This document shows positions 9,203 through 17,923 of a DNA stretch of 64,000 bases, in pieces. The stretch lies in NCBI GenBank assembly GCA_964514285.1, contig CAZEQC010000009.1:1-64000 (forward strand), written 5' to 3'. Positions within the stretch are counted from its first letter, which is position 1. Each line of letters opens with the position of its first letter. This DNA is from SKLM01 sp964514285. GTDB lineage: Bacteria > Chloroflexota > Anaerolineae > B4-G1. The notes under the pieces were generated by a model. That model was not told the DNA's origin, ran no database searches, and saw only the letters and a program-made list of their open reading frames with translations. A program made the translations under genes and the position numbers.

Positions 9203-10342
9203 TTGTTGAGGAAGACAACGCTCTTGCTCCTGACGGGGGGATGGGGTAAGAGTCATGTGGAACAGGCCTTGGCGGGAGCGCATCGCGCTGCCGCTCGCGA
9301 CTTGTTAGAGGCGCTTCTGGCTATTGATCTGATCGACCAGGCTGTTGTCGCCACCGACGATCCGAGCTGGAAGTATGTGTTGGCCGATCTACCGGTGACG
9401 CTTGACGTTGATGCTCCTGATGAGCGCTTCCATTTTGGTCGACGCCTGGTCGATCTGATTGAGCGATACGATGTAGAACGGGTGCTCTACACTGGAGGAG
9501 GATCGGCGCCGCTGCTGCACGCCGGGCGATGGGCCGGGGTCGTGGACCAACTGGGCAAGGCCGAGCGATTGGTGATCACCAACAACGTGCACTCCTCCGA
9601 CTGGGCAGCCTTTACGCCGGCTCAAGAAGCCGCCTCGCTGATCGCGGACCAGACAAACGACAACGCCATTGCCTGGACGCTGGCCAACGAGGCCGGGTTT
9701 CCGTTCCGGACGATGCAAGCATCTGCTGGCTCACGGTTCGACATTGATACGCCGATCGACCTACTGATCGCGCAACGACACCCAGGGATCGGATCTCATC
9801 TGCGTCGCTATCTTGATGACCTTGGATGGACATCGAACCCGTTGGATGAGGTGCTGACCGAGATGAGACGAGAGGGGGGGAGTCTAATGGTGGCAGGCCG
9901 GGTCTCACCGATGGCGTGGCAAGCACTGCAGCGGGCGACTCGGTGTTGGGTGCGCGTCTTTGCTGAGGAGCGGGGCATGCGGGCGAGTGGACGGCAACGG
10001 AGGGGAGAGGTACGTTCGCTCTTATCCAATTATCTAGAATTGGTCGGCGTTCGGGCATTCTTTGACGCCATAGGGGAGCTAGTGAACGGGGTATTGCTCG
10101 ATAACCGCGTGATCCTGGCCAGCCGAGGGCTTTGGCCTTCGGCGTTGGATCGATTCAACTCGGATCTATATCGTTGGGATGAGATAGAGGATCCTTTTCT
10201 GCGAGACCTGACGCGGGCGGCCGCGGAGACCTCAGTTCCCGTGGTGATGGGTGGGCATACGGTCGCTGCGGGCGGGCTGATGGCATTGGCCGAGACGGCT
10301 GATCGCGATGCCATGCTGTCGCAGGAGGGAGGTGGGATATGA
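9203..10342 (+). CDS. Unrecognised protein with nucleotidyltransferase-like N-terminal half
   Basis: 379 residues, no family I can name with confidence. The first half alternates strands and helices and contains LLLLTGGWGKSHVEQALAG, QAVVATDDPSW, VLYTGGGSAPLL and VITNNVHSSDW, a pattern reminiscent of MobA/CofC-type nucleotidyltransferases but without a clear metal-binding motif. The second half is helical with many arginines. The start is TTG at 9203 (a second TTG follows at once); the nearby ATG runs into a stop. The stop codon overlaps the phosphatase ATG (ATGA), so the two are translationally coupled and probably act together. Confidence 0.6.
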   Translation: MLRKTTLLLLTGGWGKSHVEQALAGAHRAAARDLLEALLAIDLIDQAVVATDDPSWKYVLADLPVTLDVDAPDERFHFGRRLVDLIERYDVERVLYTGGGSAPLLHAGRWAGVVDQLGKAERLVITNNVHSSDWAAFTPAQEAASLIADQTNDNAIAWTLANEAGFPFRTMQASAGSRFDIDTPIDLLIAQRHPGIGSHLRRYLDDLGWTSNPLDEVLTEMRREGGSLMVAGRVSPMAWQALQRATRCWVRVFAEERGMRASGRQRRGEVRSLLSNYLELVGVRAFFDAIGELVNGVLLDNRVILASRGLWPSALDRFNSDLYRWDEIEDPFLRDLTRAAAETSVPVVMGGHTVAAGGLMALAETADRDAMLSQEGGGI

Positions 10343-10815
10343 CGACCATACTCGTGGTTTGCACAGGCAATATCTGCCGCTCTCCGATGGCGGCGGGGCT
10401 GCTCCGGGCACGGCTGAAGGAGGATGAGGAGCGCCGTGATTGGTGCGTGGTTTCGGCCGGCACGTGGGCATCGGAGGGTCGACCACCAAGTGCCTACGCT
10501 ATTGCAGAGATGGATGAGCGAGGGATTGACATCCGTGCGCATCGTTCCCGCAGCCTTAACGCTGAGTTGATGGAGAAGGCGGACTTGATCTTGGTGATGA
10601 CGCGCAACCACGCTGAGGCTCTATCGGTGGCTTTTCCGGAGCAGGACCACAAGGCCTACGTCCTCAGCGAGATGGTTGGGCACGTCTACGATATCTCTGA
10701 CCCCTACGGCGGGACGCGGCTCGAGTACTCGTACATTGCTCAGGAGCTGGAGCAGTTGATCGACGAAGGTTACGACCGCATCGTCTCCCTGGCGGAGGAG
10801 ACATCTGATCCTTAG
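10339..10815 (+). CDS. Low-molecular-weight protein-tyrosine phosphatase family protein
   Basis: Cysteine-dependent phosphatase of 158 residues. The N-terminal P-loop CTGNICRS gives nucleophile C8 and R14, and the general acid is D121 in DISDPYGG. The ArsC-type arsenate reductases share this fold, so arsenate reduction is possible, but there are no arsenic genes nearby. It overlaps the upstream unknown gene by 4 bp (ATGA). Confidence 0.88.
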   Translation: MTTILVVCTGNICRSPMAAGLLRARLKEDEERRDWCVVSAGTWASEGRPPSAYAIAEMDERGIDIRAHRSRSLNAELMEKADLILVMTRNHAEALSVAFPEQDHKAYVLSEMVGHVYDISDPYGGTRLEYSYIAQELEQLIDEGYDRIVSLAEETSDP

Positions 10816-10838
10816 CGGATATCGTCAGCCAACCGGGC

Positions 10839-10905
10839 GACTGACGGGCCCGCACACAAGTCTGAGCCTCGTGAATTCTGTTGAGACCCCGTAGACCCGT
10901 CAGTC
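10839..10905. repeat. Inverted repeat between convergent genes
   Basis: GACTGACGGG (10839-10848) and CCCGTCAGTC (10896-10905) form a perfect 10-bp inverted repeat around 47 nt. It sits between the 3' ends of the phosphatase gene and proS, where a bidirectional transcription barrier would be useful, but there is no T-tract. Confidence 0.5.
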
Positions 10906-10936
10906 AGCCTCGCGGGTGAGCCGTTGATCGACCCAG

Positions 10937-12664
10937 TTAGAAGCTGCTTAGGAGTTCCCTCGCGGCGTTGATCAAGTCCTCTGAGGGAACAACCTCCAGG
11001 TCATCGGCCCAGCGTGCTTTCAATTCCACGCCTCCCTGCTTCAGGCTGCGTCGGCTCACCGTGGCCCGGACAGGGCACCCGATCAGGTCGGCATCGGTGA
11101 ACTTGACACCGGCGCTCTCTTCTCGATCGTCGAACAACACTGTGAGACCCGCCTCCTCCAGCTGGCTGCAGAAAGCCTCAGCCTGTTGTTCTGTCTCCTC
11201 GTCGGTCCCCAATGTCAACAGATAGACGTCAAAGGGAGCCAGAGATGGAGGCCAGATGATGCCGTAATCGTCGTGGTGTATCTCAATCACCGCTGCCAAG
11301 AGCCGCCCTACGCCGATGCCGTAGGATCCCATAACGATCGGGTGTTCCTCTCCATTAGGATCCAGATAGGTCGCTCCAACCGACTCGGCGTAGTGGGTGC
11401 CCAACTTGAAGCAGTGCCCGAGCTCAATGGAGGAATCCGCCACGAGGGTCCCTTCACATTCTGGACAGAGATGGCCAGCCTCGGCTTGAGCGATGTCCTC
11501 CATGAGAGTGACCGCAAAGTCGCGAGGATAGTTCACGCCAACGAGATGATACCCCTGCCGATTTGCGCCGGCGACGAAGTTGTTCCCCTGTTCAATGGAC
11601 GGGTCGGCTATCACCAATACGCCGGTGTCATCGACGGATTTCCGCACCTCCAGACCAACCGGAGAGCCGTATCCAGGCTCAGCTCCCACTCGGCGGACGT
11701 TCTCTTCGGAAGCGGGCTCCAGGATTGCACCGTTCAGAAGGTTCCGCAGCTTGGTTTCATTGACGTCCAAGTCGCCACGAAGGATGACGAGCACCAGATC
11801 CCCGTCGTCCTTGGTATAGAAGACGACCTTGAGCGTCTTTCTCGTCGGCACGCCGACGAAGTCGGCTACGTCGGCGATGGTCTTGCAGTCTGGCGTTGCC
11901 ATAGTCACCGGGTCCTCTAGCGGTTCGCGCTCGACCTCCGGCAATCGGAAATCGGCGCGCTCTGCATTGGCTGCGTAGTCGCACGATTCACAGTGAATGA
12001 ACGTGTCTTCCCCATCCGGATGGGGAAGCATGAACTCGTGTGAGTCGGCCCCTCCCATCATGCCTGTGTCCGCCTCGACCGAGATGGGATCGAGCCCACA
12101 GCGAGTGAAGATCCGGTCATAGGCCTCAATGATGCGAGGGTAGAACGTATTTAGTCCCTCGGCGTCGACATCAAGGCTGTAAGCGTCTTTCATACGGAAC
12201 TCACGGACGCGTAGGAGCCCGCCCCGTGGTCGGGGCTCGTCCCGCACTTTTGTCTGAATGTGATAGACTACTTTTGGCAGGTCGCGGTAGGAGAGGATCT
12301 CCTGTCGTGCCAACTGGGCCACGACCTCCTCGTGGGTCATGGCTAGAGCGTACTCTCGATCGCCTCGATCCGTCACGCGCATAAGGGCCGGACCGACGCT
12401 GTCCCAGCGTCCCGTTGCCTTCCAGAGCTTGGCTGGGTGGACGACGGGCATCTTCATCTCCTGCGCGCCCACCGCTTCCATCTCCTCGTGCAGAATGGTC
12501 TCGATCTTGCGAGCGACGCGCCAACCCAGTGGCAGATAGCTGTAGAGCCCGGCACCCACAAAGCGCACCAGACCGGCGCGGATGGCCAGTTTGTGGCTAG
12601 TCAGCTCAGCGCCTGTGGGCGCTTCCCGCAGCGTACGTCCGAAGAGTTGTGACATTCTCAGCAT
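10937..12664 (-). CDS. proS: Prolyl-tRNA synthetase
   Basis: Class II aminoacyl-tRNA synthetase that charges tRNA-Pro, of the bacterial type with an editing (INS/YbaK-like) insertion between motifs 2 and 3. Motif 2 is around RDEPRPRGGLLRVREF and motif 3 around GSYGIGVGRLLAAVIE; a C-terminal anticodon-binding domain follows. The 575-residue length is normal. The frame opens at an ATG at 12682, but AGAAGGAGG lies six nt before the ATG at 12664, which also gives the usual N terminus (MLRMSQLFGR). A terminator-like hairpin sits just upstream in the leader. Confidence 0.96.
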   Translation of the reverse strand: MLRMSQLFGRTLREAPTGAELTSHKLAIRAGLVRFVGAGLYSYLPLGWRVARKIETILHEEMEAVGAQEMKMPVVHPAKLWKATGRWDSVGPALMRVTDRGDREYALAMTHEEVVAQLARQEILSYRDLPKVVYHIQTKVRDEPRPRGGLLRVREFRMKDAYSLDVDAEGLNTFYPRIIEAYDRIFTRCGLDPISVEADTGMMGGADSHEFMLPHPDGEDTFIHCESCDYAANAERADFRLPEVEREPLEDPVTMATPDCKTIADVADFVGVPTRKTLKVVFYTKDDGDLVLVILRGDLDVNETKLRNLLNGAILEPASEENVRRVGAEPGYGSPVGLEVRKSVDDTGVLVIADPSIEQGNNFVAGANRQGYHLVGVNYPRDFAVTLMEDIAQAEAGHLCPECEGTLVADSSIELGHCFKLGTHYAESVGATYLDPNGEEHPIVMGSYGIGVGRLLAAVIEIHHDDYGIIWPPSLAPFDVYLLTLGTDEETEQQAEAFCSQLEEAGLTVLFDDREESAGVKFTDADLIGCPVRATVSRRSLKQGGVELKARWADDLEVVPSEDLINAARELLSSF

Positions 12665-12684
12665 TGACGGCCTCCTTCTCATAC

Positions 12685-12720
12685 AAAAACAAAGCCAGCC
12701 TCCGCGATCGGAAGGCTGGC
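12685..12720 (-). terminator. Terminator-like hairpin in the proS leader
   Basis: On the minus strand GCCAGCCT and AGGCTGGC form an 8-bp stem (12713-12720 with 12694-12701) with a further CCG/CGG pairing inside, followed by TTTGTTTTT. It ends about 20 nt before the proS start and there is no gene upstream on this strand, so it fits an attenuator. A canonical T-box sequence was not found. Confidence 0.65.
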
Positions 12721-12790
12721 AGTCGGGCGATTATCTATAGCCCAGGCAGTGTTAGCCGAACCCTCCAGACAGGAGCGGGGCAGGGTACGG

Positions 12791-12807
12791 GCCCAGCACG
12801 GCTGGGC
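12791..12807 (-). promoter_or_regulatory. Stem-loop in the proS leader
   Basis: GCCCAGC and GCTGGGC form a perfect 7-bp stem around a 3-nt loop, between the predicted proS promoter and the terminator-like hairpin. It could be part of a sensing or antitermination structure. Confidence 0.4.
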
Positions 12808-12874
12808 TTCGCGGGCTACTAGGGATGGAAATGGTCAAATTCAACATACTTTCGCTCACTCTCAGTCGGCTCGT

Positions 12875-12903
12875 ATGGTAGCATAGGAGAGCAGACCTGT
12901 CAA
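12875..12903 (-). promoter_or_regulatory. Sigma-70-type promoter of proS
   Basis: On the minus strand: TTGACA (12903-12898), a 17-nt spacer and TACCAT (12880-12875). It predicts a leader of roughly 200 nt containing two hairpins before the proS start. The -10 matches consensus at 4 of 6 positions. Confidence 0.5.
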
Positions 12904-12970
12904 CTCCGATGACGTAGGCTAGGTTGATCGAATGTGAGTGTCTTACGCTCGCATCTCAGTGTGGATGCGG

Positions 12971-12976
12971 TATAAT
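12971..12976 (+). promoter_or_regulatory. -10 box of the small membrane protein gene; likely leaderless
   Basis: A perfect TATAAT ends 8 nt before the ATG at 12985, so transcription would start 1-3 nt before the start codon. No good -35 box is visible and there is no Shine-Dalgarno sequence. Confidence 0.45.
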
Positions 12977-12984
12977 GGGCCAGC

Positions 12985-13476
12985 ATGGACAACCCTTGGC
13001 TGCTCTTTGTGTTTCTGTCTCTCTTCCACGTTATCGGTGCCGCTGTCCTGGCCAACGCGCTAAGGAGGCTGTGGCGAGACCTGCGAGTGAGAGAGTTGAT
13101 GGGCTGCCGGTCAGTCTTCCTGGTAGTTTGGGCGGCGATGTTTGGATGTCTTCCTCTGGCCTTTGGTATTGGCTTCGCAGGCCAAGAGGGCGGCACACCC
13201 CTTTTCCTGTTCGGCGAGGTTCTCGTGTGGTTGACCACCTTCTTGATGGTCTTGTTGGCCGAAGAGGCTCTAAAGGACGTCTTCGAGCCTTTTCGTCATC
13301 AGGAGACATTGCTGATGCTTCTCGGTGGCGTCTTCGTCGTCACAGGGGTAAGTGTGGTGAGTGCTATGATTGTAGAGGAAGAGCTTGGTGGTATGCTGGC
13401 AGGAGGGATCTTCACTCTGTTGGGCGGCACCGTTTTCGGAGTTGGCCTGTGGAGGCTGCTTAAGTCGACGCGTTGA
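12985..13476 (+). CDS. Small hypothetical membrane protein
   Basis: 163 residues with about four hydrophobic segments (near 5-25, 42-64, 70-92 and 107-155). I do not recognise a family. A charged stretch (RRLWRDLRVREL) follows the first helix. The -10 box ends 8 nt before the ATG, so the mRNA is probably leaderless. The stop codon lies at the upstream boundary of the sfsA frame, suggesting co-transcription. Confidence 0.7.
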   Translation: MDNPWLLFVFLSLFHVIGAAVLANALRRLWRDLRVRELMGCRSVFLVVWAAMFGCLPLAFGIGFAGQEGGTPLFLFGEVLVWLTTFLMVLLAEEALKDVFEPFRHQETLLMLLGGVFVVTGVSVVSAMIVEEELGGMLAGGIFTLLGGTVFGVGLWRLLKSTR

Positions 13477-13517
13477 GCAAACTCGCCGGGCGCTGGCTCG
13501 GCAGATGGCTCCCATCT

Positions 13518-14207
13518 ATGCGACTTCCGTCACTGATTGCCGGGCGTTTCATCGAGCGGGTCAACCGTTTTCGAGTGACCCTCTATGTGGATGACCTAGA
13601 GGTCGATGCCCATCTCCCGAACTCGGGTCGGCTGACGGAGCTCCTGACGCCCGGGCGTCCATGTTGGCTCAAGCCTGCCAGCAGTCCTCGGCGAAAGACG
13701 GACTTCGACCTGAAGCTGGTCGAGTACGCCGATGTCCTGGTTTCGGTCGACGCTCGCCTTCCGAATCCGCTCTTCGCTGAGGCATTGGAGAAAGATCGAC
13801 TGTCACCCTTCCAGGCCTGCCAGGCTTTCGAACGCGAGGTGCCCCTAGGCGACAGTCGGATTGACTTTCGCCTGAGGATGCCGCGAGGTATGCTGTGGGT
13901 GGAGACCAAGTCGGTCACCCTGGTCGAGGATGGCGTGGCTCTCTTTCCAGATGCACCAACAGCCCGCGGCAGCCGTCACGTGCAGGCTTTGACCGAAGCG
14001 GTCCAAGAAGGCAGCCGCTCGGCCGTCGTCTTCGTCGTTCAGCGCCCCGACGCCCGTTCGTTCGCCCCCTATGATGCGGCTGATCCGGACTTCGGTAGAT
14101 CCCTCCGCGCCGCCGCCGATGCTGGCGTCGATCTATACGCCTGGACTTGCCGTGTGAGCAAAGCGTCAATCACCATGGCCAAGCGGATACCGGTCGACTT
14201 GGACTGA
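13518..14207 (+). CDS. sfsA: SfsA family DNA-binding/nuclease-like protein
   Basis: SfsA ('sugar fermentation stimulation') proteins are about 230-240 residues and combine an OB-like N-terminal domain with a PD-(D/E)XK-like nuclease fold. This protein shows RFIERVNRFRV, HLPNSGRLTELLTPG and the catalytic-region segment LWVETKSVTLV. The frame is open from a TTG at 13473 that overlaps the previous stop codon. The ATG at 13518 (MRLPSLIAGRF) matches usual family N termini better. The 3' end overlaps the convergent DUF1028 gene by 42 bp. Confidence 0.87.
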   Translation: MRLPSLIAGRFIERVNRFRVTLYVDDLEVDAHLPNSGRLTELLTPGRPCWLKPASSPRRKTDFDLKLVEYADVLVSVDARLPNPLFAEALEKDRLSPFQACQAFEREVPLGDSRIDFRLRMPRGMLWVETKSVTLVEDGVALFPDAPTARGSRHVQALTEAVQEGSRSAVVFVVQRPDARSFAPYDAADPDFGRSLRAAADAGVDLYAWTCRVSKASITMAKRIPVDLD

Positions 14208-15164
14208 GGGTCCCTCGGCGTCGCGTCCTACGTTGACGATTTGCTCCATCATATCCGGATCGTCGCGTAGCAGCCCTGACTCTGGTAGACGCTGAACCAG
14301 TGTGCGCCAGTCTGGGTTCTCGCGGAAGACGTGACGAAAGATTGGGAGGGCCTCTTCGACGCGTCCGAGATCGGCCAGCGTAACAGCTTGCCAGAAGGGG
14401 AGCTCGTTGATCTGAGGAGCTATGGTGGCTGCGGTCTGATAGGCCTCCAGTGCTTGTTCGACCTGTCCGGCGCCCAGGAGGTCGTCGCCGCGGTTCATAT
14501 GCTCATAGGCCCGTTGGAGGGTGAGGAGCCGTCTCAGCTCTTGAATGGGCTCTGGATGATCCTCAACGCGTAGCTCCGTCACCGTATCGGCCCAGGGCGC
14601 CCCGCTTGTCTCTGCTTTCACGACCAGGAGCGCTGCGCTCTGCCGACCTCGGACGTCGCCACCGGCAGCTTGTCCCGCCTCCAGGGCCGTCACCATACGT
14701 TCTGGCAGCTTGTCAGTCGAGCTGCGGTAGGCATCGGCCATAGCTGGCCAGACATCGGTGTTGGCCATCATATTGGCCTGGGTGGAGAAGCTATCCCCGA
14801 CGGCGTGGCCGGCATCGGCGATGCAGCGTTCTCCGGTGTGCACTGCAACGTGGCCTTCAGCGTCTATCATCGCCACCTGACGCAGGGCTCGCCCCTCGTC
14901 GGCGGTGAGCAGTGCTTCAAGAGCCTGAGATGGAGATTTCTTGCCTCGCATCAGATCCAGGCCCAGCGGCCCGTAGCTGACTTCGACCATCGCTTGCGTG
15001 GCCACAGCGCCGACGCCCGCCTCGGCCCACGTCACCACCGACCCGACGGAGAACCAGTGGGACTGGACGGCCACCCCTATGTGCCCACTCTGAGCGTCGC
15101 AGGCGACGATGGAGAACGTGTGAGCGAGCTGAGAGGGCCCTGGGGACATCTTCTCGGGTGTCAT
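14166..15164 (-). CDS. DUF1028 family protein with C-terminal TPR-like region
   Basis: 332 residues. The first 220 form the DUF1028 domain, an Ntn-hydrolase-like fold of unknown substrate, beginning at HTFSIVACDAQSGHIGVAVQSHWF with the conserved ATQAMVEVSYGPLGL and FSTQANMM. The remainder contains helical repeats (AYEHMNRGDDLLGAGQVEQALEAY in part, ALPIFRHVFRENPDW) that look like TPRs. The ATG is preceded by AGAGGAGG. It is convergent with and overlaps sfsA, and is divergent from the rhomboid gene. Confidence 0.87.
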   Translation of the reverse strand: MTPEKMSPGPSQLAHTFSIVACDAQSGHIGVAVQSHWFSVGSVVTWAEAGVGAVATQAMVEVSYGPLGLDLMRGKKSPSQALEALLTADEGRALRQVAMIDAEGHVAVHTGERCIADAGHAVGDSFSTQANMMANTDVWPAMADAYRSSTDKLPERMVTALEAGQAAGGDVRGRQSAALLVVKAETSGAPWADTVTELRVEDHPEPIQELRRLLTLQRAYEHMNRGDDLLGAGQVEQALEAYQTAATIAPQINELPFWQAVTLADLGRVEEALPIFRHVFRENPDWRTLVQRLPESGLLRDDPDMMEQIVNVGRDAEGPSVQVDRYPLGHGD

Positions 15165-15183
15165 CTTACCTCCTCTTGGTGCC

Positions 15184-15213
15184 TTGCGTTCTTTGCGCGA
15201 CAGTGAGTATAAT
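15184..15213 (+). promoter_or_regulatory. Upstream promoter of the rhomboid gene (P1)
   Basis: TTGCGT (15184-15189), an 18-nt spacer and TATAAT (15208-15213). Confidence 0.4.
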
Positions 15214-15258
15214 CCATCTTCACCGACTGGTCAAAGACCGTTCTCGACGTTCGTTAAC

Positions 15259-15286
15259 TTGCAACTTTCACCTCTCCGGGTACAAT
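15259..15286 (+). promoter_or_regulatory. Downstream promoter of the rhomboid gene (P2)
   Basis: TTGCAA (15259-15264), a 16-nt spacer and TACAAT (15281-15286), giving a leader of about 57 nt before the chosen GTG start. Confidence 0.5.
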
Positions 15287-15349
15287 CATCCTGCTACCTT
15301 GCTGATCGTCGGGAAGGTAAAAGTCGACTATAGCGCAGGAGGCGTAGAC

Positions 15350-16063
15350 GTGATTCCATTGCGGGATAGTATTCCCTCTCGCCGATATCCCATTGTGAAC
15401 ACGGGCCTGATTGCCCTCAACGTCCTCGTTTTCTTGTTTGAATTCATCGTCTTGAGCTCAGATCCTTTGCAACAACTCATCTTCACCTGGGGCCTGGTGC
15501 CATCGGAGTTCTGGCAGGGTGGGGATCTGCGTCTATGGATCACGCTGTTCACCTCGATGTTCCTGCACGGTGGCTGGTGGCATCTCATCTCCAACATGCT
15601 GGCGCTGTACATCTTTGGCGACAACGTTGAGGACCGTATCGGACACGTGGGTTACTTGTTTTTCTATCTGGTCAGCGGCTTGGTGGCCAGCGGTGCTCAC
15701 CTGGTTGCCTATTCGGAATCGACAATTCCCACCGTCGGTGCCAGCGGGGCGATCGCGGGGGTGCTGGGAGCGTATCTCGTCTTGTTTCCGCAGGCCCGGG
15801 TGCTGACGCTGGTGCCCATCTTCTACTTCCTGCGACTGATAGAGATTCCTGCCCTAATCTATCTGGGTTTCTGGTTTATCTCTCAGCTCTTCAATGGAAT
15901 ATTCGCCCTCACGGCAGCCGATGTCTTCCAGAGCGGGGGCGTGGCGTGGTGGGCTCACATCGGCGGCTTCGTCTTCGGGTTGCTTGTCATCCGGCTTATC
16001 GCGTCGCGGCCGAAGACTGAGGTGGTGGGACGCTATCACCCGTGGCAGGATGACCGATGGTAG
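15350..16063 (+). CDS. Rhomboid family intramembrane serine protease
   Basis: Polytopic membrane protease that cleaves within membrane helices. In this 237-residue form the catalytic serine is S132 in GASGAIAG, the histidine is H203 in AHIGGFVFG, and N82 of HLISNM stabilises the oxyanion. Six to seven hydrophobic segments are visible. The frame is open further upstream, but GTG at 15350 follows AGGAGG by 7 nt and gives a normal N terminus (IPLRDSIPSRRYPIVN). vanW begins 1 nt after its stop. Confidence 0.9.
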   Translation: MIPLRDSIPSRRYPIVNTGLIALNVLVFLFEFIVLSSDPLQQLIFTWGLVPSEFWQGGDLRLWITLFTSMFLHGGWWHLISNMLALYIFGDNVEDRIGHVGYLFFYLVSGLVASGAHLVAYSESTIPTVGASGAIAGVLGAYLVLFPQARVLTLVPIFYFLRLIEIPALIYLGFWFISQLFNGIFALTAADVFQSGGVAWWAHIGGFVFGLLVIRLIASRPKTEVVGRYHPWQDDRW

Positions 16064-16064
16064 G

Positions 16065-17849
16065 ATGAAGGCTCGCGTTCTTTTTCTGATTCTCCTCGTC
16101 CTATCCATCCTGCTGGTGGGCTCGGTATTGGGCTTTGAAGCCCGATACGCCCACCGAATCTATCCGGGCGTATCGATTTGGGGCACTGACGTCGGCGGGA
16201 TGCGTCCGGAGAGGGCGGCGGCCAAGCTGGAGGCACCCCTTGCACTTCGAGAACCGTTGATAAGGTTGCAGGGACCTGAACGTGCGTGGGACGTCAGCCC
16301 TTACGACCTTGGGCTCCGCGTCGAGCCGACGTCGACCCTGACACGAGCCTACCGTGTGGGACGAGAAACATCTGCCCCGAGGGACTTGCTATCTCACGTG
16401 GAGTTGTTGGCTTTTGGTTCAGACCTGCCGCCTATTATCACCTATGACGAGCCCGAGGCACGTCTCTATCTGGAGGGTTTGGCGGAGACCTTGCATATCG
16501 TGCCGACTGACGCTGTGCTCACCTTCCAGGGGGCCAAGCCGGTGGCCAAACCAGCACAGGTGGGGCGCCGCTTGGATGTGAGCGCGACTCTTGCTGCACT
16601 CTCGCCAGCGTTGATGCGAATGGTGCCGGCAGAGATACCCCTGGTGATGGAGGAGCTCTCTCCCTCCATAAGCGATGCCGGGCCCGCGCTTGCTGAGGCG
16701 GAGCGTCTACTGGATGGCTCTCTGACCCTGACCGTGGCTGACCCTCGCGAGGGGGACCCAGGACCGTGGGTGATCTCCCCTGAGCGTTTGGTCGAGATGG
16801 TGGACGTGCGGCCGGAGGAGGGAGTGCTCAAGGCGAGCATAAACCGGGATCGCCTCCGACTGTACCTCGAGAAGCTAGGGCCGTCTCTGGCGATCGATCC
16901 TGTGGACGCTCGGTTTCATTTCAACGAGACGACGGGGCAGTTGGAGCCGATCACGGAGAGCAAGGAAGGACGCACGCTTAATGTGGAGGCGAGCGTTGAT
17001 CGGATCCTAGACGCATTGCGACATGGCGATAGGTACGTAGCGTTGGTAGTGAGGGGGATTACACCGCGCTATCCAGATACCGCGAGCGCTGAGGCATTGG
17101 GCATCGTGGAACGCGTAGCGACGGGGGAGTCGTACTTCATTGGGTCTCCATCTGGACGCGATCATAACATTCGTCTGGCAGCTACTAAGTTCGACGGGAT
17201 CGTCGTCCCGCCGGGCGAGACGTTCTCCTTTAACCACTATCTGGGCGCGGTGACTGCTGAGGCTGGCTACGATGAGTCGTACATCACGGCCGGCGAGCAG
17301 TTGGAGATGGGTGTGGGAGGCGGCATCTGCCAGGTGAGCACCACAGCCTTCCGTGCTGCGTTCTGGGGCGGCTATCCGATCACTGAGCGCTGGTATCATG
17401 GTCAGCGGGTAGGCTACTACGAGCTGCGTGGAGGAGGCGTGGGTATGGATGCCACGGTCTACTCTCCGCACGTGGACTTGAAGTTCGTCAATGATCGTTC
17501 GACTCCGTTGCTGATTGAAACTGAGGTCGGAGAGGCGACACACCGTCTCGTCTTCCGCTTCTATTCCACTGATGACGGCCGAAGGGTGGAGAAAGAGGGG
17601 CCGATCATCACCGATGAGGCCAAGCCTGGACCTCCAATCTATGAGCTAGACGAGGAACTGGCGCCGGGAACGGTCATCAAGTGGCAGTCAGCAGTGGACG
17701 GCCTGACGGCCACGATCGAGCGCTGGGTCTATGACGACTCTGATGATGTGCTCCATCACGACACTTTTGTCAGCGAGTATGAGCCGCGACGCGCCGCCTA
17801 CCACTACGGCCCCGGCTACGAGCCGCCGGAGGCTGAATCGGAGCCATAG
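16065..17849 (+). CDS. VanW family protein with peptidoglycan-binding-like repeats
   Basis: About 594 residues. A signal-anchor helix (residues 2-23) is followed by two YoaR/PG_binding_4-like domains (about 35-350) and the VanW domain, with FSFNHYLG, GVGGGICQVSTTAFRAAFWGG and SPHVDLKFVND. Such proteins are extracytoplasmic, of unclear function; VanW itself is an accessory gene in some vancomycin-resistance clusters, but no other van genes occur here. The ATG at 16050 is an alternative start, five codons earlier. The frame extends still further upstream but overlaps the rhomboid gene. Confidence 0.85.
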   Translation: MKARVLFLILLVLSILLVGSVLGFEARYAHRIYPGVSIWGTDVGGMRPERAAAKLEAPLALREPLIRLQGPERAWDVSPYDLGLRVEPTSTLTRAYRVGRETSAPRDLLSHVELLAFGSDLPPIITYDEPEARLYLEGLAETLHIVPTDAVLTFQGAKPVAKPAQVGRRLDVSATLAALSPALMRMVPAEIPLVMEELSPSISDAGPALAEAERLLDGSLTLTVADPREGDPGPWVISPERLVEMVDVRPEEGVLKASINRDRLRLYLEKLGPSLAIDPVDARFHFNETTGQLEPITESKEGRTLNVEASVDRILDALRHGDRYVALVVRGITPRYPDTASAEALGIVERVATGESYFIGSPSGRDHNIRLAATKFDGIVVPPGETFSFNHYLGAVTAEAGYDESYITAGEQLEMGVGGGICQVSTTAFRAAFWGGYPITERWYHGQRVGYYELRGGGVGMDATVYSPHVDLKFVNDRSTPLLIETEVGEATHRLVFRFYSTDDGRRVEKEGPIITDEAKPGPPIYELDEELAPGTVIKWQSAVDGLTATIERWVYDDSDDVLHHDTFVSEYEPRRAAYHYGPGYEPPEAESEP

Positions 17850-17923
17850 GTCACCGGACGTCTGTTCCACTACCGACCAATGCTCACGCAAGGTAGCCGG
17901 AGGCGTGACGCGAGCGCCAAGCG

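Noticed and set aside
12664..12868. Canonical T-box riboswitch before proS
   Set aside because: The conserved T-box sequence and a UGGN bulge suited to tRNA-Pro were not found; only an attenuator-like leader is claimed.
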